Of a DNA stretch of 64,000 nucleotides, positions 19,846 through 27,511 are shown piece after piece (within the stretch, counting starts at the first letter, position 1; the number at the start of each line of letters is the position of its first letter). The notes below the pieces were generated by a model. It saw only the letters and a program-made list of their open reading frames with translations. It searched no databases and was not told the origin of the DNA. The translations under genes were made by a program, and so were the position numbers. The DNA is from Rhodocyclales bacterium (lineage in GTDB: Bacteria; Pseudomonadota; Gammaproteobacteria; Burkholderiales; Rhodocyclaceae). The stretch covers positions 80,838-144,837 of the forward strand of contig JACPEH010000013.1 of assembly GCA_016183655.1 (NCBI GenBank), in the 5' to 3' direction.

Positions 19846-20382
19846 CTATTTCTGAGCAATCTCTCTCACTATTTCGTCGGAAATTCCTCGGATTTGTTTT
19901 GCGGTCATTGCGGAGAAGATTCCTTGGCCAGCTGACGAGGAAGTCTTGTAGGTTCGTGCCCCAATAGGTGTCTTTGAAGGCATGTCAAAGAATGAGACAT
20001 CGGCATCAACAAAGGCATTTCCTATCGCGACTCCTCCCATGAGTCTGGCGAATTGCGATACATACCGATAGTCATTAACTTTGACTAGAACTAGTGTTCC
20101 ATTTTTCAGCTGTGATTCGGCATTGGCTTCTTGGTAAAAAAATCCAAAACCGGACTCCGCGCTCGCTTCTTTCATCGCGGACCGCCATTCTTCCCGAAAT
20201 TTTTCCCAGTCACCTGATTTGCTCGCAACATCAGATCCCTGTATGACCATTATCAATGCCTTACCGCTTCCTTTGCTCACAACAATGGGACTCTCGGACT
20301 GTGATGTGCGCTCGACCGTTGCTGCACAGCCGCCAAGAATGAGCGCGCAGGTGATAATCAAAATCTTTACAGAAATTGGCAC
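19846..20382 (-). CDS. Lipoprotein resembling DUF4410 family (cassette gene)
   Basis: A 178-residue predicted lipoprotein: the signal ILIITCALILGGC is followed by AATVERTSQSESPIVVSKGSG. The body resembles DUF4410-type outer-membrane lipoproteins in having LVKVNDYRYVSQFARLMGGVAIGNAFVDADVSFFD, but the assignment is tentative. The start is GTG at 20382, eight bases after AGGAGG; the frame reads back to an ATG inside the attC, which has no ribosome site. Function is unknown. It is lower in GC than the chromosome. Confidence 0.7.
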   Translation of the reverse strand: MPISVKILIITCALILGGCAATVERTSQSESPIVVSKGSGKALIMVIQGSDVASKSGDWEKFREEWRSAMKEASAESGFGFFYQEANAESQLKNGTLVLVKVNDYRYVSQFARLMGGVAIGNAFVDADVSFFDMPSKTPIGARTYKTSSSAGQGIFSAMTAKQIRGISDEIVREIAQK

Positions 20383-20399
20383 TAGTGATCCTCCTCGTT

Positions 20400-20529
20400 C
20401 GATAACATGTGGAAATGCAGCAAGACTATAGCGTTCCAACGTGGAAGTAAGGGGGAGCCGGAGCGCGAAGCGCGGAGGGTACCCAAAAGCGCAGCTTTTT
20501 GGCTGCCCCGCTTGACTGCCGTGTTATAC
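20400..20529 (-). other. Long attC-like recombination site
   Basis: Core-like ends CGATAAC (20400-20406) and GTTATAC (20523-20529) bound about 130 bases with central inverted stretches (AAAAGC...GCTTTT and GCGCGAAGCGCG). The TAA stop of the upstream cassette gene at 20524 lies inside the core. It is longer and less like the other three attC copies. Confidence 0.6.
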
Positions 20530-21123
20530 CTTGCAGCCCAAACGACTCTTGAAAACTGAAATGCCATGCTCAAAACTCTTAAACTCTCGGGGAACAATCG
20601 TGACTAGGTCGGGATTGCTTTTCGAGTTTGCTTGCTCAGATTTAAGTGACGAGTCATAAGCCGCGCAAGCCGCACCCTTGTTGTCCATTAACTCGTAGGT
20701 GAACGCCATTTGCAGGTAGACGTTGGTAATAGTGTGTACGTCGCCATTTTTCTGCAATAAATCTCGTGAATTGTCGAAGTACTCAATTGCCTTATTCAGG
20801 CGGTTTTCGAAAGTAACGGTCCTATCGCGAAAACCATTTTTCTTGTAGTACTCTTGCCATTGGTTAACGGTTGCTGACTTATAGAACAAGCCATACATCC
20901 GATATGCTTGAGCTAGGCCGAGTTCATCCCGTCTGCTGTTGTAGATATCGATAGATTCGGCAATCAATTTCTCGGCAGGAAGAGGACGGTTTTGCTTGTC
21001 AATCAACTCCGTTGCCCATGCTAGTTTTTCTGCCGGATCAGATGTTTCTGGCACCAGCATTGCCGCGCACCCAGAAAGTGACATTGCGAACAGGACACAC
21101 AGGATGACCCGACAAACGTTCAT
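20524..21123 (-). CDS. Helical-repeat lipoprotein (cassette gene)
   Basis: A 199-residue predicted lipoprotein with signal ILCVLFAMSLSGCAAMLV (lipobox LSGC). The mature part is helical with TPR-like spacing, including RRDELGLAQAYRMYGLFYKSA and INVYLQMAFTYELMDNKGAACAAYDSSLKSEQ-type pairs, so a scaffold role in the periplasm is plausible. GGAG lies six bases before the ATG. Its stop codon is within the attC at 20400-20529. No named family is recognised. Confidence 0.7.
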   Translation of the reverse strand: MNVCRVILCVLFAMSLSGCAAMLVPETSDPAEKLAWATELIDKQNRPLPAEKLIAESIDIYNSRRDELGLAQAYRMYGLFYKSATVNQWQEYYKKNGFRDRTVTFENRLNKAIEYFDNSRDLLQKNGDVHTITNVYLQMAFTYELMDNKGAACAAYDSSLKSEQANSKSNPDLVTIVPREFKSFEHGISVFKSRLGCKV

Positions 21124-21135
21124 ATAATCTCCAAG

Positions 21136-21202
21136 GTATAACGTTGAATTAAACGGCGCGCCCGAGCGACCGGAGAGAGCGTTTTTGAATGTGATGTTAT
21201 GC
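21136..21202 (-). other. attC-like recombination site
   Basis: Core sites GTATAAC (21136-21142) and GTTATGC (21196-21202) are inverted copies with one G-T wobble. Between them lie the inner arms AAAACG/CGTTT and the family word GGCGCGCC. Total length is 67 bases, normal for attC. It separates the cassettes at 20524 and 21220. Confidence 0.78.
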
Positions 21203-21219
21203 GTTGATAGTAACGCCTA

Positions 21220-21594
21220 TTATTGCCACTGCAGTTCGCTCGTGATTTCATTCTTTGCGGGGTTGTAGACCATGATGCGGCTGCTTCCTTCTAGCGCTCC
21301 GACCGATAGTTCTCGCTCACCGAAATTGCTCTTGTGATAAAGCGAAAACTCGATCTTTCCGTCTTTCGTTTCTTGAATAGGTCCAAGATAAAAATCATCG
21401 GGGCGCTCACCCTTTTGCCGAAGTGTGAGAATAACCACAGCGACGCCCCTTCGTTGCACCTCAGGCGACGGCTGAAACTCACCAAGTTTGACTGCGGCCC
21501 AATCTTCTGGGCGTACCAATATCTTGGTGGGCTGGCACGCTGAGACAAGCATGCTGGTAAAGAGGGCCAAGAGCAGCCTTATGTCAGAATGCAT
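21220..21594 (-). CDS. Small hypothetical lipoprotein (cassette gene)
   Basis: A 124-residue protein with lipoprotein signal LLLALFTSMLVSAC (lipobox VSAC near residue 20). The remaining 100 residues are predicted mostly beta (GVAVVILTLRQKGE, GKIEFSLYHKS, SSRIMVYNPAKNEI) with no motif I recognise. It lies between two attC sites, its stop 18 bases before the next one. Codon use is much lower in GC than neighbouring chromosomal genes, consistent with transfer as a cassette. Confidence 0.68.
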   Translation of the reverse strand: MHSDIRLLLALFTSMLVSACQPTKILVRPEDWAAVKLGEFQPSPEVQRRGVAVVILTLRQKGERPDDFYLGPIQETKDGKIEFSLYHKSNFGERELSVGALEGSSRIMVYNPAKNEITSELQWQ

Positions 21595-21598
21595 AATA

Positions 21599-21671
21599 GT
21601 TGAACTAAATGGCGCGCCACTTGCGGTGCGTCCAAGCGACCGAAGCGAGCGATTTTTTTGCGATGTTAGGA
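21599..21671 (-). other. attC-like recombination site
   Basis: Ends GTTGAAC (21599-21605) and GTTAGGA (21665-21671) with the shared inner word GGCGCGCCA and a long palindromic arm GCGACCGAAGCGAGCG. The right core is a good RYYYAAC site on the minus strand; the left one is less canonical. It follows the stop of the membrane-protein cassette by seven bases. Confidence 0.65.
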
Positions 21672-21678
21672 GTGTTTT

Positions 21679-21954
21679 TCATTGCTTTGATTTCTTCTTG
21701 GTAAGCGATTTGCACGCTGCGTCGACGCTCTTGCGTGATGTGTTGGTAAAGAAAAAATACGAGCCAAACAAAAAAGCCAAGAAAAAAAGAACGCCATAAA
21801 TCCCAAAATATTCTTTGAGTATGGTGTAGGTAACGCCAAGGGCTCCAATCCCCAGTGCCCCAATGAACCCAGCCAGCCCATGCTTTACCGAGAGAATGGC
21901 TGCGACGCCAACCAGCATTCCGATGGCCCACGGGTTTAATTCAATGGCCGACAT
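21679..21954 (-). CDS. Small membrane protein (cassette gene)
   Basis: A 91-residue protein of unknown function with three hydrophobic segments: AIGMLVGVAAILSV, GFIGALGIGALGVTYTIL and FGIYGVLFFLAFLFGSYFFF. A basic C-terminal tail ends TKKKSKQ. It is the first gene of the array in transcription order. Upstream lies the second 235-bp repeat and a core-like GTTAGTG, but no promoter could be assigned. Small membrane proteins of this sort are frequent in integron cassettes. Confidence 0.65.
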   Translation of the reverse strand: MSAIELNPWAIGMLVGVAAILSVKHGLAGFIGALGIGALGVTYTILKEYFGIYGVLFFLAFLFGSYFFFTNTSRKSVDAACKSLTKKKSKQ

Positions 21955-22011
21955 AATCTTTGAACGTGCGGCGAAATATGCAAGTGCTAGCCACCGATAC
22001 TCACTAACGTG

Positions 22012-22244
22012 AAGTCGGCAGCTTATGTGCCGTGCATTCCACCCACTCCGGATGACCATCGAGCGCCAAACCATTGGCAAGACTCGTTTTTGTTATTCAT
22101 CAGCCAACACTCCCCAAAATAGCCAGCAGGCAAACGCTGCGTTTCACCCGGATAGCCGTCGCAGGCGCTGAAGGAGCCAGGCACCGGCCCGGATCGAAGT
22201 ATTGAGGCATCGCCGAAACCCTCATTTCATGGTGCCTTCGGAAC
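22012..22244. repeat. 235-bp direct repeat, copy 2, at the array edge
   Basis: Direct copy of 19605-19840, roughly three quarters identical by eye, ending at CGGAAC as copy 1 does. It is preceded by CTAACGTG, an integron-core-like word, where copy 1 has CTAGCGCA. The rest of the gap up to NAD-GDH (22245-22409) shows no gene or recognised signal. Confidence 0.75.
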
Positions 22245-22409
22245 GCCAGCCGCGCTCATGCTGGATCTGTCTTCGCGGGACGACGGCAGGCCCCGCTTGG
22301 CCGCCCCGCCCGTCCGAGCACTGAGGAATCAGCCGCCAGCACGAGAGCATAAAGACGGCGCGCATCCATGTCGAGTGGATACGCGACGCGAATCGCCCAG
22401 ATCGGCGGT

Positions 22410-25400
22410 TCAGGCCAGCGTGCGCAACTCGCGCAGCGCCACCGACAGCATCGGCATGTCCGGCGCGCTGCTGCCGCGGATTTCGGTGAAGAGCTGGCGG
22501 CAGCGCTCGTACTGGAAGGCGTGGCGTGTCTTCCAGGCGGCGAGCAGGGCGTCGATGTCCGCTTCTTCCAGGCTGGCGCGCAGCACTTCGGCGGCGAGGT
22601 TGCGCGCCTGTGCCGACAGGTCGTCGCGCAGCGCGGCGCGGGCCATGCCCTGCCAGTGCGTGTCGGCGGGCAGCGCACCGATCTGGCGGCCGAGCCAGTG
22701 CAGGTCGAGTTCGCCGCCGAGCGAGAAATAGACGCGGGCGACGCGCTCAGCGGGTACCCCGGTCTCGCCGGCGACCTCGATCACGTCGAGCGCCGAGTAC
22801 AGTTCTTCGAGGCAGGCGACGCGCTGCGCCAGTTCGGCGGGAACCCCCTGCGCGACGAGCCGCTCGACCACCGCGTCGAGTTCGGCGCGGTAGGGCGGCG
22901 CCACCACCTCGGCGAGGCTGGCGGCGAGCGCCTCGACGCCGCCGGAAAAACGTTCCAGCGTCGCCGCCAAGTCGCGCAGGTGGTCACGGTGGTGCAGGAA
23001 CCACAGCGTGCCGCGCTGGATCAGGCGCAGCCCCTCGTGGATCATCTCGGTCTGCGTGGCGTCGGCGACCTGGTTGTCGAGCGCCTCGATCGCCTGCCAC
23101 AGCGGCACCAGACCGAACACCTCGCGCGTCGCCAGGTAGGCGCGGACGATGTCGGCCGGCGCGGCGCCGGTCTCCTCCTGCAGGCGGAAGACGAAGGTCG
23201 GGCCGACGCGGTTGACCATGCTGTTTACGACGTGCGTGGCGACGATCTCGCGGCGCAGCGGATGGCGCCCGACCTGCGCCGGGAAGCGCTGGCGCAGTTG
23301 CTGCGGGAAGTAGCGGCCGAGAGCGGTGGCGATGTAGCCGTCCTCGGGCAGGTCGGAGGCGAGCAGCGCCTCGAACAGCTCCATCTTGTGGTAGGCCAGC
23401 AGCACCGCCAGCTCGGGCGCGGTCAGCCCGCAGCCGGCGGCCTTGCGCTCGGCGAGCTCCTCCTCGAAGGGCAGGAATTCGAGGCGGCGGTTGAGGCGGC
23501 CGGCGTTGGAGAGGTGGCGGATGTAGCGCGCCTGCTCGTCGAGCAGATGCACGCCGCGCGAGCGGGCGATCGACAGCACCTGCGTCTGGAAGTAGTTGTC
23601 GCGCAGCACCAGCCGGGCGACGTCGTCGGTCATCTCGACCAGCAGCGCGTTGCGCTGCTTCTCGGTCAGCTCGCCGTCCTCGATCACCGCGTTCAGCAGG
23701 ATCTTGATGTTGACCTCGTGGTCGGAGCAGTCGACGCCGGCCGAGTTGTCGATCGCGTCGGTGTTGATGCGGCCGCCCTTCAGCGCGTACTCGATGCGGC
23801 CGAGTTGCGTGCAGCCGAGGTTGCCGCCCTCGGCGACGACGCGGCAGCGGAGCTCGCCGCCGTTCACGCGGATCGCATCGTTGGCGCGGTCGCCGACGTC
23901 GGCGTGGCTCTCGCGCTGGCTCTTCACGTAGGTGCCGATGCCGCCGTTGTAGAGCAGGTCGACCGGCGCCAGCAGCACCGCATGCACCAGTTCCTGCGGG
24001 GTCAGCGTCTCGGCCTCGATGCCGAGCACGGCGCGCGCCTGCGGCGACAGCGTCACCGATTTCGCACTGCGCGGCCAGATGCCGCCGCCGGCGGAGATCA
24101 GCGCCATTTCGTAGTCGGCCCACGACGAGCGCGGCAGGTCGAACAGCCGCTGCCGCTCGGCGAAGCTCGCCGCGGCGTTCGGGTCGGGGTCGATGAAGAT
24201 GTGGCGGTGGTCGAAGGCGGCGACCAGCCGGATGTGCGGCGAGAGCAGCATGCCGTTGCCGAAGACGTCGCCGGACATGTCGCCGATGCCGGCGACGGTG
24301 AACTCCTGCGCCTGGGTGTCCAGCCCCAGCTCGCGGAAGTGGCGCTTCACCGACTCCCAGGCGCCGCGCGCGGTGATCGCCATCTTCTTGTGGTCGTAGC
24401 CGGCCGAGCCGCCGGAGGCGAAGGCGTCGCCGAGCCAGAAGCCGTATTCGCGCGACACCGCATTGGCGAAGTCGGAGAAGCTCGCCGTGCCCTTGTCGGC
24501 GGCGACCACCAGGTAGGGGTCGTCGCCGTCGCGGCGGTAGACGTCGGCGGGCGGCACGATCCTGCCGCCGACCAGATTGTCGGTCAGGTCGAGCAGGCCG
24601 TGCAGGTAGGTGCGGTAGCAGGCGATGCCCTCCTGCAGCAGCGCGTCGCGGTCGCCGCCGGGCGGCGGGTTCTTGACGACGAAGCCGCCCTTCGAGCCGA
24701 CCGGGACGATCACCGTGTTCTTGACCATCTGCGCCTTCATCAGCCCGAGCACCTCGGTACGGAAGTCCTCCATGCGGTCGGACCAGCGCAGCCCGCCGCG
24801 GGCCACCTTGCCGCCGCGCAGGTGCACGCCCTCGACGCGCGGCGAGTGGACGTAGATCTCGAACATCGGCCGCGGCTCGGGCAGCCCCGGCACGCGGTGC
24901 GGATCGAGCTTGAACGACAGGTAGGGCTTGTGCCCGCCGTTCTGCCTCTGGAAATAGTTGGTGCGCACGGTGGCCAGGATCACGGCGAGGAACTGGCGCA
25001 GGATGCGGTCCTCGTCGAGGCTGGTGACCTGGTCGAGGGCGGCGGCGATCTCGCCCTCCAGCCGCGCCGAGTCAGCGTCGTTGCCGGCCTCGGCGGCGGG
25101 GTCATGGCGCGCCAGGAAGAGGTCGAGCAGGCGCCGGGCGATGTCCGGATGCGCCGCCAGCGTCTGCTCGATGTAGGCCTGGCTGAAGGTGAAGCCGGCT
25201 TGGCGCATGTACTTGGCGTAGGCGCGCAGCACCGTCACCTGCCGCCAGGTCAGGCGGGCGCCGAGCACCAGGCGGTTGAAGTCGTCGTTCTCGGCGACGC
25301 CGCGCCAGGCGGCGAGGAAGGCCTCCTGGAAAATGTCGCGCAGGCGGTCGATGTCGAGTTCCTCGGCGTCGGCCCGCCACAGCCCGAAGTCGTGCAGCCA

Positions 25401-27233
25401 GATGCTGGCGCCGTCGGCGCGGCGGATCTCGTAGGGGCGCTCCTCCAGCACGCGCACGCCCATATGCTCCAGCATCGGCAGCGACAGCGACAGCGGCATC
25501 GGCTGCCCTTCGCACAGCGCCTTGAAGCGCAGGCTGCCGGGCGCCGCCTCCAGCGGCCGGTAGAGGTTCATCGCCAGCCCCTCGGGGCCGCTCAGGGATT
25601 CCATCAGCTCGACGTCGCCGACCGCCGCACGCGCCGCATAGGCCTCGCGGTAGCCGGCCGGGAAGGCCGCGGCGTAGCGCTGGTAGAGCAGGTTGCCGCG
25701 TTCCTCGCCGCCGCGCTCGCAGAGCGCCTGGCGCAATTCGTCCGGCCAGCGCCGCGCCGCCAGCACCAGGCGCCGCTCGATGTCGGCGACGTCGTAGTCC
25801 GACGTGCAGCCGGGGCGGGTATGGACGATGATGTGGATGCGCGCCAGCGCCGACTCGGAGAGCTGCACGTTGAATTCCGACGAACGGCCGTTGAAGGCCT
25901 CCATCAGCACCGCCTGCATACGCTCGCGCAGCTCGGTGTTGTAGTTCTCGCGCGGCACGTAGATCAGGCACGAGAAGAAGCGGCAGAAGGCGTCGCGGCG
26001 GACGAACAGCCGCGTGCGCTGGCGCTCGCCGAGGCGCAGGATGCCGAGGGCGATGGTGAACAACTCGTCGGGCGGGATCTGCAGGAGTTCGTCGCGCGGA
26101 TACTGTTCGAGGATGTTGTACAGCGATTTCGCGGCATGGCTGTTGGGCAGGAAGCCGGCGCGCTCGATCACCGTCGCGATCTTGCGGCGCAGCAGCGGGA
26201 TGGCGCGCGGGCTGGCGTCGTAGGCGGTCGAGGTGAACAGGCCGAGGAAGCGGCGCTCGCCGATCGTCCGCCCGCTGGCGTCGAAGCGCTTGATGCCGAG
26301 GTAGTCGAGGTAGCCCGGGCGATGCACGGTGGCGCGCGCATTGGCCTTGGTCAGCACCAGCAGCCGCGGTTCGTGGGCGATCTCGCGCACCTCCGGCGGC
26401 AGTGCGGCGAACGAGATCGAGCGCTGTTCGCCGTGCTCGCGCAGGATGCCGAGCCCGGAACCGGCGACCACGCGCAGCACGTCCTCGCCGTTCTCGCTGG
26501 CCAGCTGGTATTCGCGGTAGCCGAGGAAGGTGAAGTTGCCGTCGGCGATCCATTCCAGGAAAGCCCTGTCCTCGGCAGCGTCGGCCGGGTCGTCGGGCGG
26601 CGGCGTGCGTTCGATGTCGGCGATGATCTCCGCTATCTGCGCGCGCATCGCGCCCCAGTCGGCGACCGCCGCGCGGACGTCGCCGAGGATCTTCAGCAGC
26701 CCGGCCTGCAGCGCTTCGAGCTGCGCCGCTTCGGTGCGCCGGTCGACCTCGACGTGGATGATCGACTCGTAGGCGCAGGCGGCCTCGCTGTCGCCGGCAG
26801 CATCGGCCAGTTTCTGCAGCGTGCCGTCGGCGTCGCGGCAGACCTTCATCACCGGGTGGATGATCAGGTGCAGCGTCAGCCCCTGGCGGTTCACTTCCAT
26901 CGTGATCGAGTCGACCAGGAAGGGCATGTCGTCGTTGACGATCTCGATCACCGTGTGCGTCGTCTGCCAGCCGTGCTCCTCGGTGCGCGGGTTGTAGACG
27001 CGCAGCTTGGGGGCGCCGGCGGCGTAGCGCCGGGCGAAGTGCAGCTGCGACAGCGCGGCGCCGTAAAGGTCGGCGACCGAGCGCTCGGCCAGATCCTCGG
27101 GCGCCACCTGGCTGTAGAAGCGCTCGGCGAACGCCGTCGCCAGCGGCGCATCGGCCGCCGGCAGGCGTTCGCGCAACATCGCCGCGACCGCGGCCAGCTG
27201 TTCGGCCTTGCCCTGTTCCGCAGATTGGGTCAT
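22410..27233 (-). CDS. NAD-dependent glutamate dehydrogenase, large (180-kDa) type
   Basis: Catabolic enzyme of 1607 residues that deaminates glutamate to 2-oxoglutarate with NAD. The long N-terminal regulatory half (DDMPFLVDSITMEVNRQGLTLHLIIHP) contains ACT-like domains. The catalytic core near residues 800-1150 carries KGGFVVKNPPPGGD, VVAADKGTASFSD and AEGGNLGCTQLGRIEYALKGGRINTDAIDNSAGVDCSDHEVNIK-type signatures of the GDH-180 family. GAGGAGG precedes the start. The antisense frame across the whole gene is a GC artefact. The lower-GC cassette array sits immediately downstream. Confidence 0.93.
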   Translation of the reverse strand: MTQSAEQGKAEQLAAVAAMLRERLPAADAPLATAFAERFYSQVAPEDLAERSVADLYGAALSQLHFARRYAAGAPKLRVYNPRTEEHGWQTTHTVIEIVNDDMPFLVDSITMEVNRQGLTLHLIIHPVMKVCRDADGTLQKLADAAGDSEAACAYESIIHVEVDRRTEAAQLEALQAGLLKILGDVRAAVADWGAMRAQIAEIIADIERTPPPDDPADAAEDRAFLEWIADGNFTFLGYREYQLASENGEDVLRVVAGSGLGILREHGEQRSISFAALPPEVREIAHEPRLLVLTKANARATVHRPGYLDYLGIKRFDASGRTIGERRFLGLFTSTAYDASPRAIPLLRRKIATVIERAGFLPNSHAAKSLYNILEQYPRDELLQIPPDELFTIALGILRLGERQRTRLFVRRDAFCRFFSCLIYVPRENYNTELRERMQAVLMEAFNGRSSEFNVQLSESALARIHIIVHTRPGCTSDYDVADIERRLVLAARRWPDELRQALCERGGEERGNLLYQRYAAAFPAGYREAYAARAAVGDVELMESLSGPEGLAMNLYRPLEAAPGSLRFKALCEGQPMPLSLSLPMLEHMGVRVLEERPYEIRRADGASIWLHDFGLWRADAEELDIDRLRDIFQEAFLAAWRGVAENDDFNRLVLGARLTWRQVTVLRAYAKYMRQAGFTFSQAYIEQTLAAHPDIARRLLDLFLARHDPAAEAGNDADSARLEGEIAAALDQVTSLDEDRILRQFLAVILATVRTNYFQRQNGGHKPYLSFKLDPHRVPGLPEPRPMFEIYVHSPRVEGVHLRGGKVARGGLRWSDRMEDFRTEVLGLMKAQMVKNTVIVPVGSKGGFVVKNPPPGGDRDALLQEGIACYRTYLHGLLDLTDNLVGGRIVPPADVYRRDGDDPYLVVAADKGTASFSDFANAVSREYGFWLGDAFASGGSAGYDHKKMAITARGAWESVKRHFRELGLDTQAQEFTVAGIGDMSGDVFGNGMLLSPHIRLVAAFDHRHIFIDPDPNAAASFAERQRLFDLPRSSWADYEMALISAGGGIWPRSAKSVTLSPQARAVLGIEAETLTPQELVHAVLLAPVDLLYNGGIGTYVKSQRESHADVGDRANDAIRVNGGELRCRVVAEGGNLGCTQLGRIEYALKGGRINTDAIDNSAGVDCSDHEVNIKILLNAVIEDGELTEKQRNALLVEMTDDVARLVLRDNYFQTQVLSIARSRGVHLLDEQARYIRHLSNAGRLNRRLEFLPFEEELAERKAAGCGLTAPELAVLLAYHKMELFEALLASDLPEDGYIATALGRYFPQQLRQRFPAQVGRHPLRREIVATHVVNSMVNRVGPTFVFRLQEETGAAPADIVRAYLATREVFGLVPLWQAIEALDNQVADATQTEMIHEGLRLIQRGTLWFLHHRDHLRDLAATLERFSGGVEALAASLAEVVAPPYRAELDAVVERLVAQGVPAELAQRVACLEELYSALDVIEVAGETGVPAERVARVYFSLGGELDLHWLGRQIGALPADTHWQGMARAALRDDLSAQARNLAAEVLRASLEEADIDALLAAWKTRHAFQYERCRQLFTEIRGSSAPDMPMLSVALRELRTLA

Positions 27234-27289
27234 AACGCCTCCTCGTCTTCTTGTTGTCGGCGGCGCGCCGCCCGCCTTGCTCCATCGTA

Positions 27290-27332
27290 GGCCATTCGCC
27301 GGCGCAGGACCAGCGCCCGCCGGCGAATGGCC
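27290..27332. repeat. Perfect 15-base inverted repeat upstream of gdh
   Basis: Arms GGCCATTCGCCGGCG (27290-27304) and CGCCGGCGAATGGCC (27318-27332) are exact inverted copies around a 13-base spacer. It lies in the 278-base gap between the divergent gdh and GGDEF/EAL genes. No T-tract follows. It could be an operator or a stable hairpin; which of these is unknown. Confidence 0.75.
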
Positions 27333-27511
27333 CGGCCGCCATCAGCGCCGCCGGCACCCGGTGCAGGATCGGCGATGTCGTCACGCTGCCGCGGCGCATC
27401 CCTGGCAAAGCCATCAAGTCAGCCCCCACGGCAAAATCAATTCCGTTAGCTGCTAATATTCCTGAACTTACTGCCGATAACGTAGTTTGCCCCTGCCCTG
27501 AGGAAACCCGG

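Larger units (their letters stand above)
18339..22010 (-). mobile_element. Integron-type gene cassette array without integrase (CALIN)
   Basis: Six small genes, all on the minus strand, are separated by palindromic sites with attC features (see separate entries at 19074, 20400, 21136 and 21599). Two of the genes take their stop codon from the TAAC of the attC core, as in typical cassettes. Three attC copies share the word GCGCGCC(G/A)TTTA, suggesting one integron family. Base composition is visibly lower in GC than both flanks. No intI gene or attI was found; NAD-GDH lies directly upstream. Confidence 0.8.

Noticed and set aside
18339..22410. Prophage or plasmid insertion as explanation of the low-GC block
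   Set aside because: No integrase, phage, replication or mobilisation gene; attC-like sites fit a cassette array better.
22368..27290. Very long plus-strand open frame antisense to NAD-GDH
   Set aside because: It mirrors the codon bias of the GDH gene in a GC-rich genome, has no ribosome site, and reads as a Val/Arg/Gln-rich sequence with no domain.
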